Source: Channallabes apus (taxonomy: Eukaryota; Chordata; Actinopteri; Siluriformes; Clariidae). Taken from it: a DNA stretch of 64,000 bases. Shown one piece after another: positions 36,855 through 49,235 of the stretch (its first letter is position 1; every line of letters starts with the position of its first letter). The stretch spans positions 4,460,401 to 4,524,400 of the forward strand of contig CM060125.1 of NCBI GenBank assembly GCA_030522415.1. The letters run 5' to 3'. The notes under the pieces are model-generated. The model worked only from the letters and a program-made list of their open reading frames with translations. It made no database searches and was not told where the DNA came from. The position numbers and the translations under genes were made by a program.

Positions 36855-37681
36855 GCTAACCCTAGACCTGACCAACTAGAGTTCTCATCACATTGTGTAT
36901 GTAGAAAAGCTTTTATGTTCACAATTAAACATAGTTGTGCTTTTTTTTTTTAATTCTACGATGTAACTTCACCAAGCATTTAAGTGATCTTTGATCACTG
37001 TAATTCATAATTTTTTCTAACTTTTGTACTTTTTTCTGCAAAGTTGACAGTTCAGTAATATCTCAGGTTTTAATAACACAAGTGTTGGTTTGTAACCTGA
37101 TTCCATTAATGTCAGCAATCTTTATTATTATTTATTTATTTATTCATTTTTTTTTCTTTTTTAATGCATGTATTCTAAAGTAGATTTTTTGTTTTTATGT
37201 TGACAGGCAAAACCCATTTGGACTAAGTTGTAGATCTGAGTACAGTATGTTTGATTTTTATTTCTGAGCTGGTCTGATAAGATGGAACATGATGTCATGA
37301 ATGTTCCCAGCTGAATCTTCAGAAATAAATGTCCTCACAGGAGATGTGTTCCAGGCCATGTTGTGTTCAATGTCCCAGTTTACAGAAGCTGTCATGTCTA
37401 TGCTGATACTCCATGTGACACACAGAGTCTGGTTCAGTCAGATGATCATGAGGACGCCAGACAGGAACAGGGCAACTGATGCACTTTGGCACATGAAAGA
37501 ATCAGGAGGAGTTGGAACGCTTAGTCAGAGCCAGGCGAAAGTGGGTGGCTTTAAAGGTCCACTGCTAAACCACAAGCTCCCTAAAAACTCCTTGTTTTTC
37601 AGTTTTGCTTTTCAGCAAAAGAATTCTTCAATAACAGCAAAGTTTGTCAGCAAAGTTACTTATACAGTATATACTTTGTAT

Positions 37682-37985
37682 TGTCTATACTGCTTTATCC
37701 TGTATACAGGGTCGCAAGGGGCCCAGGTGACGAGCACAAGGCAAGGTACACCCTGGTCAGGGCACACACTCACGCACCACGGGCAATTTGGGAACATCAG
37801 CCAGCCTAATCTGCATGTCTTTAGACTGTGGGTGTAAACTGGAGTACCAGGAGGAAACCCACCAAGCACGAGGAGAACACACAAACTCCATGCACACAGA
37901 GACGGGAATCGAACCTGGCCAGGAATCGAACCCGGACCCTGGAGGTGCAAGGCGACAGTGCTAACCACTACACCACAGTGCTGTC
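37682..37985 (-). repeat. tRNA-derived SINE with internal deletion
   Basis: Target duplication tatactttgtat (37670-37681 and 37986-37997). Confidence 0.88.
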
Positions 37986-38639
37986 TATACTTTGTATACT
38001 TTCTTTTTTTTAATGCAGTCTTTATTGTTTTTTAGTTTTAATAGTTTTTTAAATTTGTTTTAAGTGTTCTAAGCACTTAAATAACATAAAAAAAAGTATT
38101 ACCTCTGCCAGTGAGACAATGCTCAATCGGTACACTGTATATTAAATGACCACAATTTACTTTAACAGGTATTCACCTGACCATAACAATGACTGGATGC
38201 TGCTGATTTGTTTCCCCATCTTTTTATGATTCCTCTGTTATTTTTGGGCAGTGTGAGAAGTGCATGATGGCAGATGGAGGGTGCATTGCTTTTAATAGCT
38301 TTTTCACTCTCTTGGCACATTAAATGAAGGGTGACAAAGTTGAGCTCCTTTGTAGTTTGTGCAGGCTAAAGGGATTTGTGCCCTGGATGAAATGTTATAT
38401 TTACTCAGCTTATACGTCTGGTGCTGCTGCTGTATTACAGTTTGGCCTGTTAAGCGTTATTAAGACTAACAACATGGTGAGCACTACAATAACCAGTACA
38501 ACTTGCTACGCCTGTTCTTAAATATGTCGTATTGTTAATGATTATCCTCTGTTTGAATTGGGACAAATCCTTAGGTCCAGTATGGCAGCACCCTAATTAT
38601 AACTAGAGTTACATTACTGTATACAGTATGTTCAGCAGT

Positions 38640-38910
38640 AGGTGGAAAACATCACAAACAGATAAAAATCCCTTTCCAAATCCAGTCTTCACTCTTCTGG
38701 CAAGGCTTTCAACCAGATTTAGGAGCATGGCAGTTAGGATTTGCTTATTCAGCCACAAGAGTATTACTGAGGCTAGGAACCGATGCTAAACAAGGAGAAC
38801 TAATATGCAGGCAACTCATGTCAGGCCACTTCTTCAGGCATCTTCCATTCCCATATTTGGAAACCTTGTCTTCATGGACTTCACTTTGTCATAACAGTTT
38901 GCAGGCTGAT
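38640..38910 (-). mobile_element. Possible very old Tc1-like fragment
   Basis: Short plus-strand phrases such as gtcaggccact and cttcatggacttcactttgt resemble the reverse strand of Tc1 transposases of the lineage at 18.3 kb. No reading frame survives. Weak evidence. Confidence 0.25.
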
Positions 38911-38930
38911 TTTACATTTACATTACGTTA

Positions 38931-39090
38931 TTTGGCAGACGCCCTTACCCAGACCAACTTACATTTCTATCTCATTATACATCTGAGCAGTTGAGGGATA
39001 AGGGCCTTGCTCAAGGGCCCAACAGGGACAACTTGGGGGTTGTGGGATTTGAACTTGGGACTTTTTGAACCATAGTCCAATGCCTAGTCC
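38931..39090 (-). repeat. SINE-like repeat of the gagctaccc family, truncated
   Basis: Shares catttacattacgttatttg, gcagacgccctta and agttgagggataagggcc with the copy at 157-331; the tRNA-like end is incomplete. Confidence 0.6.
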
Positions 39091-39905
39091 AAGTAAATAA
39101 CATTATAAGATAAATAGCGTTTATAAAGTCTCATAACCTTTTCATTAAGGTTAGTTAGGAAACTAAACAAGGTGAGATTTCTCAAAGTACCTCTTAAACC
39201 CTGCTGTAGAGCATTGTATCATAATCAAAGACTTAAAGCTCAATCATAAAACTGTTATGTGTATTTTCTTTGGGTCCTTAAGTACCGTGAATGTCATTGT
39301 GTTATTTCTGCTTGGAAGATTACGACTCCCTGCCACTTGAATGACAGAGTTATGTAAACGGTATCTGTCCTGTAGGATGCTGTCAAGTAGTGTTTAATTT
39401 TTGATGTCTCCTATAATTTCAGTCAATCGCGTGAACGTAAACTTGAAGGGATGATTTAATGTGACTACATCGCGTTACACTTGCATTGAGTGTATGTGTT
39501 CATGACACATCACTGACTACGATATATTTATATATATAGGCTAATGGACATATGCTAATGTTCATTGGTATACATGTTCATTTCATTGGTATACACTGGT
39601 GGTTCGTTCTGTCTGGTGGGCACACTGCGCAGATGTAACACAACAATCAGCTTCAATCATACCTTCAAATTTACATTAATTCACATTCATCTGAGTTATG
39701 CAAATGGTGTCTGTCTAGTAGGACATTGTCAAGTAGGGTTTCATTTTACTATTTAACATTTTTCTAAAAACTTTAATCAGTGTCATAATACCACACTGAC
39801 ATGGTAATAATTTCTCGGCCTATAAATTTGCATGCTAAATTCTCCACCCTATGCTTTACTGCATTGCACAAAGATAATCAGTTGTTTTCTGTTTCTATCT
39901 GACAG

Positions 39906-39995
39906 AAGCATGAGCTCCAACGGGAAAGACAAGAACGGAAATGCCTCAATCTGCAGCTGTTCAGTCACAGCCTGAAGGCAGAGCAGTACGAGGAG
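39906..39995 (+). CDS. rimbp2: RIMBP coiled-coil exon C (30 codons)
   Basis: Acceptor tatctgacag; donor gtaaga; phase 0 at both ends. The product begins KHELQRERQERKCLNLQLFS and ends KAEQYEE. It follows the family's QRRC-ELELQL register after exon B. A dispersed fish repeat motif (tttattaatcccaaaggg) begins only about 15 bp after the donor, so a repeat lies very close to the 5' splice site. Confidence 0.68.
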
Positions 39996-41453
39996 GTAAG
40001 ATTCAAAGAACTTTATTAATCCCAAAGGGAAATTGCTACGTAAGGGTTATTCGACAGATCATATGTCTTGTTTTTACTTTGCTCTTAAAAAGTTTCATGT
40101 GGCTTTCACTGCATCCATCTAGCACAATCGGACACCACGATCTGATCAATAACCGCTAATAACATCGCTCTGATGTGAGCTCAACTAGTAATTCGAAGAA
40201 AACGATCCTCAAGTGTTTTCTGTGAAATGAAGCATGATTAAATAGGAAAAATAAATAAATAAATCACATGAACGTAAATCTAAGGGTATGACTAAACGTG
40301 ATACACTGCATTACAGTACATCGCCACAGTGTGCATGTGTACATGACACATCACTCACTGTGCTATATTTAGCTATAAATCATAGTAATGTTTCAAAATC
40401 TGTTCATTTCATTGATATGTACCAGTTCTTCATTCTGTCTGAGTGGCACATGGCACAGATGTAACACAATGTGATCAGCTTCAGTCAGACCCTCTAATTT
40501 ACATTCATGTGATGGTTAAAATTGTAGGAGACAATTTGATCTGATAGACTGCCAGGAATACCAATGCATTCATGAATCGACCCACACCAGGAAAGTCTCA
40601 GAAATACACACAAATGCAGGAATGTTCACAAAGGGGTGAGTGGTGTGTAAATGCACCATCGTCAGTCTGTAAATAAATGTAATTATGAAATTATGTACAT
40701 TTGTGAATCGCATGATGTGGATTAGTAAAAAACATACTTATTGAATATGTGAATTAAGGAGTAACATCACATCATGTCCTTCCTCTGCTATTGCATACAT
40801 TCAGTGTGAGAAAAAGTTTTACACTGAATTAATTAAACCTATTGAATTATACCTATTGATAAGGTACTGTATGGCCCTATACAATTCAGAATTTATCATA
40901 TTAGCCACCACATCATTACATGTTTTTTGCAAATTGGACTTCTGCTTTAGGGACATACAGTATCAATGGTATGCATGTTAAAACGTTCTGAATTTACTCT
41001 GGTGGAGTTTTTTGCTTGATTATTATCAGAAAGGTGTTCTTGATCTTTGAGAATTGTTGAGTTTTCCAACATTAGGGGAAAAAAATTCCTGTCATTCCCC
41101 ACAGTTGTTTTCCATGGTCTTCTTGACTTTTTAACTTTTGGGAACTCAACAGTGGATTTGTTTGTTTTTAAGAATGTGCCAAATATGTAGTTGATTAAAA
41201 TGAGATGACACTATTGACAAGAGCAATGTGCACTGATTTATGATGCATTGAAGACAAACCATGCAAAGGGGAACCAATTGTGTGTCAGTGGGGAGCCAAT
41301 TTCGGGAAAGGAGATTTTCAAAGAGGATTCAAGAATTGGGTTTAACAATGGTGCAAATGCATTGCATGTGATGGAGATTATGTTGAGGAGTACATTTGTA
41401 TGGAGGAAGTGTTTCTACAGTGACCTGTGCATTAATTTGAACATCCTATATCA

Positions 41454-41548
<95 letters not shown>

Positions 41549-44067
41549 TTTATTACTTTTGCATTACTTTGTTTACTTTATTACTTTATTACTTTTATCT
41601 GCTTCCTTGTAAATGAACGCCCAAGAGAATAATTCTTGCCCGTGTTTTCTACATCGTTCATCCAAAAGTCTGCACTTTCCCCTTGAATATACAGTATATA
41701 AATGAAATTTAACTTCGGGCCCAAACTGCACTGTCGTCTTTGTTAAAATGGTCATTAATATAGTTCTTAGTGCATATTTTTTAACAGCAATCTTTTACCA
41801 CATTTTAATCCCTTGGTGGCACAGAACACTGCTCACACTGTTTATAGTGTGCATACATTAGATGCAATCAGAAACACATCTCATTTCTCCTCTTTCTTTT
41901 GCATTATTTTCCTGTGAATGCATATGTATGAGGATGAGAAGTCCAATTTGTGCATTTTGCCATGTGCACGATGTGGCTGACTTGCGGTTTATGGGCTCAA
42001 ACAGCTTAAATCAGATTTTCAATCTGGATATTCCTGTATTTGGGTAATATTATCCCTCTTGAGCATCTCCCTGCAGTACCTTACTGTGAGGCTTAGAGGG
42101 TTCACATTTACATTCCACATCTAGCTGTTACTTGGAGAAGTTCCGGTGGCATTGAGACGAAAAACCAGTGTCTCCTTACTACAGATAATGGATAATACGC
42201 TGAGAGCAGCAGATTGGTGCTCTGGCCACTAATGGTGTTGTTATCAATGGTGCTTTTTGCCAAGTGTCCTGGCCACGGCATGACTCCCTCAGCGTACTCC
42301 TCAACATGTTCTTCTTCTCTCACGACCAAGTGAAAAAGAACCATCTGTTCGAACTCCAGAGCAGTGCAGATAAAATGCCTGATGCTCAATCAGATAGTGA
42401 CTCTCACCCGCTGTCCCCCACCCACTTTGTGATCAAGGACTTGTTTGGCATATGGGTGAGATGTTAACGATCTTGGGTAGAGAGATTTAATACGGCCAGG
42501 ATATATGCACTCTGACATCAGGGCAGACATTTTCTCGACTGCCATGCTTGGATCGATACGAGAAACAAATTGACTCGTTTCTTCAGTCTTGCTTCGTGAT
42601 ATATATGCTGATGAATGAGAAGTAGCATGTGTCTGGCACCTGCATGATTCTGCTCCAGAGACAATACATATTAAAGAGCTTGATTGCAATCATAGCTCCA
42701 TGACATATCAGTCTAAAGTCTAAGAACCAGTTCTAACACAGGGTACAAACTTTGCACTTAAACGGACAACAGCTGACAGCAGGTAGTAGTGATCTGCATT
42801 CATATTCAGGAAATTAATAGCTGAAATTGGTCAACACAAAACTAAAAAACAGATTAGACTGGAGATATGAATTGAGTAGTGACACTGATGCAGAAAGTGA
42901 TTTGGCTTCATGATGGACTTTTTCCATCTCCTAGTGTGGAGAAGGTGCAAGCGCAGACGTCAGTTTGCCTGCGCGCTGTCATCTCTCCAGTGGGTGCAAG
43001 TGCACATTTTTGGACTTGTTCAAGCTCTGATGGAGCTGCTTTAATGACTGAATTCACTACCAGTCAGTTTTCATGTGTTGATGCATACAAATTGACAGCA
43101 AAATATATAAAATATATAACATGCACATCTTTTACCATTAAAAACTTTGTACTATTAAAAACTATACTTTTTACTATTAAAGATCTACAAGTTCTATGAG
43201 TTGTATGAGAAAGTATGGTGATTTCAATATTTTTGTTATTTAATTGCATTAAATAGTTACACATTTTAAATTATAAATCTTAGTTTGCAAGAACTAATGC
43301 TTTTACTCCTATGTTTTCATATTTTTCATTTTCATAATTTTATTTTGGTTAACCAGGATACCAGATACAGATTGTGTAGCAACACTCAACAGACATAGTT
43401 AGGTTTAAAGATGTACTATAGAAGTGATTTGAATTATAATCAGATTAATTGAAATTTGATTAGTTTACTTGTTTATTACATATTAGTATTCGATAAAATG
43501 TATATACAGTATAAAAGGGTAAACTGATGGTTGTGTGTTTCTAAAGCTTATTTGTTGCATGCTCTTCATAGATCCAGTATAAAGCTAAAGAATTAATGGC
43601 ACCATTGATGCCTCTGCTGACTGACAACATTTTGTGTTAAATCCCAGTTTATTAAATAAATAATAAGAATAAGAATAAAATGCTGGTATGTGGGATTTAT
43701 TTTCCAGGCTTGTTTATTTGCTAAAATTGATGGGTATAGATGTTAAGAGTTTACTGCAGGATGTGCAATTGCTAATAAATTAATATGTCAAGAAGATTAA
43801 TGATGCTAGGAAAACACAGCTTACTGTGTCTCAGGGTGTGTGAACAATACCAATGTTTTCATGATATGAAGATTCTGTGCTGCTGATTTAGCTGAGATTT
43901 TGTGGATACTTTCTCACCATAGATTTTATTTAACTGCTCGGTTCTCTCATTCATCACTACACAAGGCAGGATCCACAATGCATCTACTGTAAGCACACTA
44001 CAGTCTGTCTGAGAGTTTTATAAATCGTCTTTCTGACTTCTCCTCCCTGTCACTGTGTCATATGAAG
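39996..44067 (+). other. Intron 3
   Basis: A repeat motif directly follows the donor. A poly-A/(AT)n tract is at 41460-41544. Otherwise I see nothing; open frames at 42.1-42.7 kb have no family match. Confidence 0.6.
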
Positions 44068-44190
44068 GTGAAGTCGGACTATGAACAGCTCAGAGAGACA
44101 TTGGTGAGGGTAAAAGAGCAGAGGGACTTGGCAAGACAGGAAAAAAATGAGCTCCATGGCAAATTGGAGAACCTTGAACAGGACCTAAAG
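44068..44190 (+). CDS. rimbp2: RIMBP coiled-coil exon D (41 codons)
   Basis: The start is placed at the AG of catatgaag behind a pyrimidine-rich tract; the donor is gtgagg. The frame reads VKSDYEQLRETLVRVKEQRD, then LARQEKNELHGKLENLEQDLK. It aligns closely with the TSPOAP1 segment WENAELRGQLLGVTQERDS followed by LQSKLESLEQVLK. An alternative acceptor six bases downstream would remove two residues. Phase is 0 at both ends. Confidence 0.75.
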
Positions 44191-44301
44191 GTGAGGAATG
44201 TTCACTGTCACATTAGTTATAGTAAAAAGTAATAACCAGTTGGTAGAACTTTATTTAAAGCACTTTCATAATTAATTTATGAGTCTAGATGTTAAATCTG
44301 C

Positions 44302-44337
<36 letters not shown>

Positions 44338-45221
44338 GTAATAATAATAATAATAATAATGGGTGGCTTTAATTTTCATCAAGAATGACTGAAAACCATT
44401 CACTCATTTGGCTCAGTATTTTTAATCATTCAGGACTTTACTGTCATTCTCAAACCTACTTAGATATTTGTAGCATACCTGTCTTTAATATGCAGAAAGT
44501 AATAATAAAAGTAATCTCAATAACAGGACTTCTATGCAAATCACACTGTCTAAGAATAAACCCATCAAGATCTTGTAATATTGCTTGTAAAAATTTTTTT
44601 TTCAAAATTTTAGTGTGAATATATGAGGAAGAAATCACAAGTAGAGATAAAAGAGATGGGAATCAAAAGAGACCTCCAGATATCAGATTATCACAATACC
44701 TAGGTGCAGATTTGATTTGTATTTCGACTTTTTTTTTAATTATCAGGACTTATCCTGATTTGATATTTTAAAAAATTCAGATTTGTTAGAATTCTAAACG
44801 AAGTTAGCAAATAATTTGCTCCTACTACACAGAATGCTTTACTTTGTGAATAGTTTAGAGGGCACCACCTGCAGGATTAGATAGATTTAGGAATTTAGGA
44901 AAAGTATTGTCAGCAGTTCACAAAAAATGAAACAAAACTGTTCATCTCACCAATTCATGCCACTGTAAACCCGGATAAGTTGGCTGTACAGTACTTAAAC
45001 CATTTGCGTCAAGTGATTGCTTCAATTTTTTTAAGTTATTGACAGTAGGAAAAATTTATTTATTTAAGTATAGTCAACACAAATGGTCAATAGTCAGAAA
45101 TTAAACTTTTTAAGTTTTATACACTTAAATGGTTTAAGTAATCAGCAATAGAAATAAAATTGAGGCCTCTTAAAAGTACAATAATCATAAATTAATATTA
45201 TAAATCAAATGCACTTAGTTA

Positions 45222-45588
45222 GGTGGCGCGGTGGTGTAGTGATTAGCACTGTCGCCTTGCACCTCCAGGGTCTGGGTTCGATTCCCCGGCCAGGCTCGAT
45301 TCCCGTCTCTGTGTGCATGGAGTTTGCATGTTCTCCCCGTGCTTGGTGGGTTTCCTCCGGGTACTCCGGTTTCCTCCCACAGTCCAAAGATATGCAGGTT
45401 AGGCTAATTGGTGTTCCCAAATTGCCCGTAGTGTGTGATTGGGTGTGTATGTGTGTGTGCCCTGCGATGGATTGGCACCCTGTCCAGGGTGTACCCCACC
45501 TAGTGCCCGAAGTCTCCTGGGATAGGCTCCAGGTCCCCCGCGACCCTGAACACAGAATTAAGCGGTATAGAAAATTAATGAATGAATA
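45222..45588 (+). repeat. tRNA-derived SINE inside the SAMD3-like element
   Basis: Full-length copy inserted in the left arm of the 44.96-47.60 kb element, so it is younger than that element. Confidence 0.9.
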
Positions 45589-45669
45589 TATTAAAATGAA
45601 AATATTTGAAAATCCAAAGTAAATTCTTCTTTTATCAAATGACCACAGAATGCAGTACTTTTTATGTAT

Positions 45670-45675
45670 TTTATT
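45670..45675 (-). terminator. Polyadenylation signal AATAAA for the antisense gene (candidate)
   Basis: Plus-strand TTTATT gives AATAAA on the minus strand downstream of the SAMD3-like stop codon and before the SINE at 45.2-45.6 kb. Position and orientation fit; a chance match is possible in AT-rich DNA. Confidence 0.3.
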
Positions 45676-46116
45676 GAAACACAACAATCCAACAAATGTG
45701 TTAACAGATGAAAATCCAAAATAACAGTGAGTAATGGGTTTTTGCCAATGGTATGTCCTTATTTTCAAGTTTCCAAAAAAATAAAAAATAAAAAAAAATA
45801 AATAAAAAAACATCACTGACAATGTAACAGCATATACTGCAAGTGCAAAATTAAAACATGCATGCTTTTGTGCCACACAACAAAGCAGACATTAAGAACA
45901 TAAGCCTGAAGAACAGCAATGTAGTGAGGATCAGAGTTCGTACAAAAAAAATCTAATATAATATAAGAATGATTAAAAAACAACAAAACTAGACACATTT
46001 AGCACAAGAATTATATACAAAATGACCAATTGCAAGAATATTTGCTTTAGACAATCCTAGATTGCAAACAATCCAAACACAAACATGAAGAGCTGTGCCA
46101 TAAGCATAAATGTGTT

Positions 46117-46431
46117 TTACGCTGCAAGCTCACTCTTCAGCCTCTGAACCTTTGTAGGTAGCTCACTTCGACCTAAATTTAGCATCACCTGCTGAACGAA
46201 GGTAAAAGTGTTTTTCAAGCACTTCGGGTACTGCAGGTAGAGTGCGTAAATTAAGCCAAACAAGAGGCACATTGCTTGAGGTAGGTTGGTCAGTCCCTCC
46301 ATTGCTAGGCTGCCCTCTAAAATGATCCCCACTCTTGAGGGGTTGAGTTGGGGCAGTGCTGGACTTGCAGTTCTGTTGTCATAGCAAAGGAGTCCCACTG
46401 GAATGTTCATGGAGTCTTCCTCAGTAAGACT
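46117..46431 (-). CDS. SAMD3-like family protein, C-terminal exon with stop
   Basis: Acceptor ctatgtag is followed by 104 codons and a stop. Recognisable family signatures are VGIILEG, then GLTNLPQAMCLLFGLIYALY, LQYPKCLKNTF and a terminal helix KVQRLKSELAA. The block is well known in fish genome annotations, but its biochemical role is not. A minus-strand AATAAA at 45670-45675 lies about 440 bp past the stop and could end the transcript. The gene is antisense to the RIMBP gene within intron 4. Confidence 0.58.
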   Translation of the reverse strand, partial: SLTEEDSMNIPVGLLCYDNRTASPALPQLNPSRVGIILEGSLAMEGLTNLPQAMCLLFGLIYALYLQYPKCLKNTFTFVQQVMLNLGRSELPTKVQRLKSELAA

Positions 46432-46626
46432 CTACATAGTGCAAGGAAGAAGACAAAAAAAAGGATATTCAGGATAACATCAACTTATCTACAATCAGCT
46501 GTATAGAAATATTTTTTATTATGATTTTTATAATTAAATGTGGTTTTATTTTAGGTACTGTAAACAAGCAGTTAGAGCCACTGGACAATGTGATATGTGA
46601 ATGGTATGAAGGAGAGGTTTACTCAC

Positions 46627-46710
46627 CAAACTGCTCTTGAAGAACATAGATGGATCATCTCCAAGAATGACTGGGTGTTGGCTCTGTGCTCTGCAAAGAG
46701 ATATACCATA
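46627..46710 (-). CDS. SAMD3-like family protein, middle exon (28 codons)
   Basis: Acceptor tttgttctag and donor gtgagt, phase 0 at both ends, on the minus strand. It reads YGISLCRAQSQHPVILGDDP then SMFFKSSL, the family's segment with a buried hydrophobic strand followed by an acidic DDP turn. The introns on either side are short (139 and 195 bp), as usual in these compact genes. All three exons share one open frame, which argues that this part is not decayed. Confidence 0.52.
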
Positions 46711-46849
46711 CTAGAACAAAGAAATATTATATCAGTTTATTTCTCCATATAGACAAATACCTCAAGGGAATGGGGAGAACAAGGTTTTGCAATATGAATG
46801 AGCTAAACATCAAAAATATTACAAGAAGGAAACAGTAATATTAACCCAC

Positions 46850-46976
46850 CGTTGTGTGTTGTAGCAGGTCAGCTAATTGCTTGCCAATCCTCTTGAAGAT
46901 TTCCATCAAGTTTGGACACAAATCATCAAGAACACCAAAGATTTCTACCAACAACCCTGTTAAACTCCAAGTAAAC
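46850..46976 (-). CDS. SAMD3-like uncharacterised family protein, upstream exon (partial gene)
   Basis: On the minus strand, acceptor ttttcag precedes 42 codons reading FTWSLTGLLVEIFGVLDD then LCPNLMEIFKRIGKQLADLL and QHTT; the donor is gtgggt. It enters with two codon bases owed by an earlier exon. The pattern of a helix ending in a GK-LADLL-like segment occurs in a multicopy set of teleost proteins often named 'sterile alpha motif domain-containing protein 3-like', of unknown function. Exons further upstream (47.1-47.4 kb) could not be resolved: the donor at 47214 gives a stop in the needed phase, so the gene may be broken at its 5' end. Confidence 0.5.
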
Positions 46977-47682
46977 CTGAAAAATATAAAATATGCTAAA
47001 TTTGGTACTCAGGCAGTTACTTTGAACACTAATAAATCTCTCAGAACATGTTGTTCAATGATGTAACAAAAAAAAAAAAAACAGTACAGGAAACATTCAC
47101 CAACCTGGCTTTCTGTGAAAAATTTACACACATTCAAATGCACCTTTTAAACTGCAAAAGTTCCAGCAGTTTCTATGTAGTGTACTCAAAAAGAGAAAAC
47201 AACTCACCTTGTTCACACAGAAAATGGCATCCTCTTGTAGGCAAAAATCCTCACAAAGGCTCCAAACTTGGGTCCAAATATACAAAGGTAGATTCAAAAT
47301 ATTGTCTAAAGGACATGCAAAATGCAAAGACTTTGAATTGCTTTTGACGCAATTTCCTCTGTATCCTCCAACAGACAAGTCCAGACTTGTCTTGAATTTT
47401 CAGCCAATCACAACAGGGCACCACTGTTGCCTGAGGTAAAACTTGATAGTTTAAGTTAAACTTATAAAAACGAGTACATCCAATGACTGTCACATACACT
47501 CTTCATATACTTTAATTGTTTAAGTAATGCAACAAAACTAAAATTTTTTAGTGATATTTACTCAAACTGTTTGCATAAACAGAACTTTCGGGTTAATAGT
47601 GCACCGTAAGAAAAACAAACTGATTATTTTAAAGTCGTCTCTTGTTTTTTTTTCTTTTTTTTTTCTCAGAGCTGTCGATCGA

Positions 47683-47777
47683 TAGCTTTATTAATCCCAA
47701 GGGTAAATTGTATAATTACATATGATCTTCCGAACTGTAGTCCAATCCCTTAACCACTGAGCTACCCCTGGCCCTGA
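47683..47777 (-). repeat. Composite repeat fragments (tttattaatcccaaggg and gagctacccctgg)
   Basis: Short pieces of two dispersed repeats: the tttattaatcccaaggg motif (also at 40011) and the head of the gagctaccc SINE. Confidence 0.5.
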
Positions 47778-49235
47778 CCCTGGCTACCTCTAATTATAGA
47801 GGTAAAAACTATTTACCATTTGAAATGTAAACATACAAATCGGCTACTCCCATCCTATGTTGGTGTTGGCACCACCCTCCTATTTTATCTATGTTATCCC
47901 AAGTAAAAAAAAAAGTATGCTAAGTATATTAAATCCTAGCATGCCAAAGCATACTTAAATGTACTTGCTCCAGACTAATGACTAGTATACTTGAAGTTTG
48001 CTATTTTGGAACAACTAATTTTACTTGTTAATTAATTGTTACTAATTAATTTTGTACTAAGTGTATTTAAGTTGTAATTAAATTGTAGAAAAGCACAATT
48101 TTAAGTGTATTACGTATACTTGTGTGTGCTAAAGTGGAACAACTTTAAGTATACTTTAGAACACTTAAAGTATATGGCTGTGTGTGTACTAACGTACATA
48201 CCTGACAGTATTATTAATACAATTTAAGTATATATTTAATGTATTATAAGTACATTACAGCTATTTTTACTGTATTACAAATACATGATTAATACACTAT
48301 GAGTATATTCTTATTGCAGCAGTAGCATGCTGTTATACTTCTGACCAATTACAAATACTAAAAAAGTACACTTTGTGGTTAATACAAATATACTTTATTG
48401 TATCATACAGTACACACAACCTTCTATAATACTTTAGCGTTTTTCGACGCTAGCAGGGAACTTGGAGGACGAGTGAGTTTGGTGGCTACACAATGTAATG
48501 ACACACCTATTCAGCTATTAGCTAGAACTGGAGAACGGTAGCAGAATGCAGCACATACACACGTAGAGACAACACACATGTACACGTACTCAAACTTGGC
48601 CGAAGCCACTAACCTAAACACACGTCCCAAACAGGGTGAACACAAAAAGAACACCTCCTGCAAGGCACGACGGTCGCAAGCCGCCGCCCCGCCCACAATA
48701 CTGTATTGCAAATGTGTTACCAGTACATTAAATGTTTAGGATATGCTAAATGCATTTTCTACACTATAACATGTTTTTGAAAAGCATTACATCAGTAATT
48801 ATGAGGCAGACTTTATTCATGAGTTCAACAGATTTAATTTGCACAAGGTTACAAAAAAGCACTACTATAGTTTATTTGTGCTCAACAAAACATCAGGTTG
48901 TCTTACAAACACACAAACTAAAATATAAACAGTTGTGTGAACACAGACAGACATTAGTATTAGAATCTACAGGTACAGTATTAGTTTAAACCTGGTGTGT
49001 TGATTCAGAGACTGAAAACAGGCCGAGAGCTACAGAGCCATTATACCACAAGCAAAGTACAGAACACATTAACAACAACACATTACACAATACACACTAT
49101 AGATTAAAGTATGTATTTAATTTAAAACCGTTAAATTTACCTTATGTCGATGAAAATAAAATAATAACGATATGAACTAATGCACACGATGATGCAGCTT
49201 CAGCCGTTAATTCAAACGAGAAGTGGAGAACTGGG

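Larger units (their letters stand above)
34849..37045 (-). mobile_element. Older decayed Tc1-like element interrupted by the younger Tc1
   Basis: The left end starts tacactgcctggcc, the terminus of a second Tc1 lineage, followed by decayed minus-strand transposase sequence to about 35035. Matching sequence resumes at 36851 (ctagacctgaccaac, then caccaagcatttaagtgatc) up to about 37045. The younger element and an (AT)n tract separate the halves. Only fragments of the transposase reading remain. Confidence 0.5.
27464..39905 (+). other. Intron 2 (about 12.4 kb)
   Basis: Occupied by SINEs, two Tc1 elements and the nested older Tc1. Nothing recognisable in 28170-29220, 32240-32980, 33340-34840, 37050-37670, 38000-38640 or 39100-39900. 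Confidence 0.6.
44961..47601 (-). mobile_element. Putative terminal-inverted-repeat element carrying the SAMD3-like gene
   Basis: The left end begins cactgtaaacccggataagt; the reverse complement of the right end begins cactattaacccgaaagtt, an imperfect inverted repeat of about 27 bp. Both subterminal regions are rich in AAGTTTAA / TTTAAGT words. Between them lie only the antisense gene and one later SINE insertion. I see no transposase and no clear target duplication, so it would be non-autonomous. The flanking consensus resembles a very common fish repeat, but I cannot name it. Confidence 0.42.

Noticed and set aside
37301..37837. 178-codon ORF
   Set aside because: No recognisable motif, and its 3' half is SINE; splice sites or conservation would be needed.
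42108..42689. Overlapping ORFs of 67-99 codons on both strands
   Set aside because: No motif, no splice context and no family resemblance; consistent with chance.
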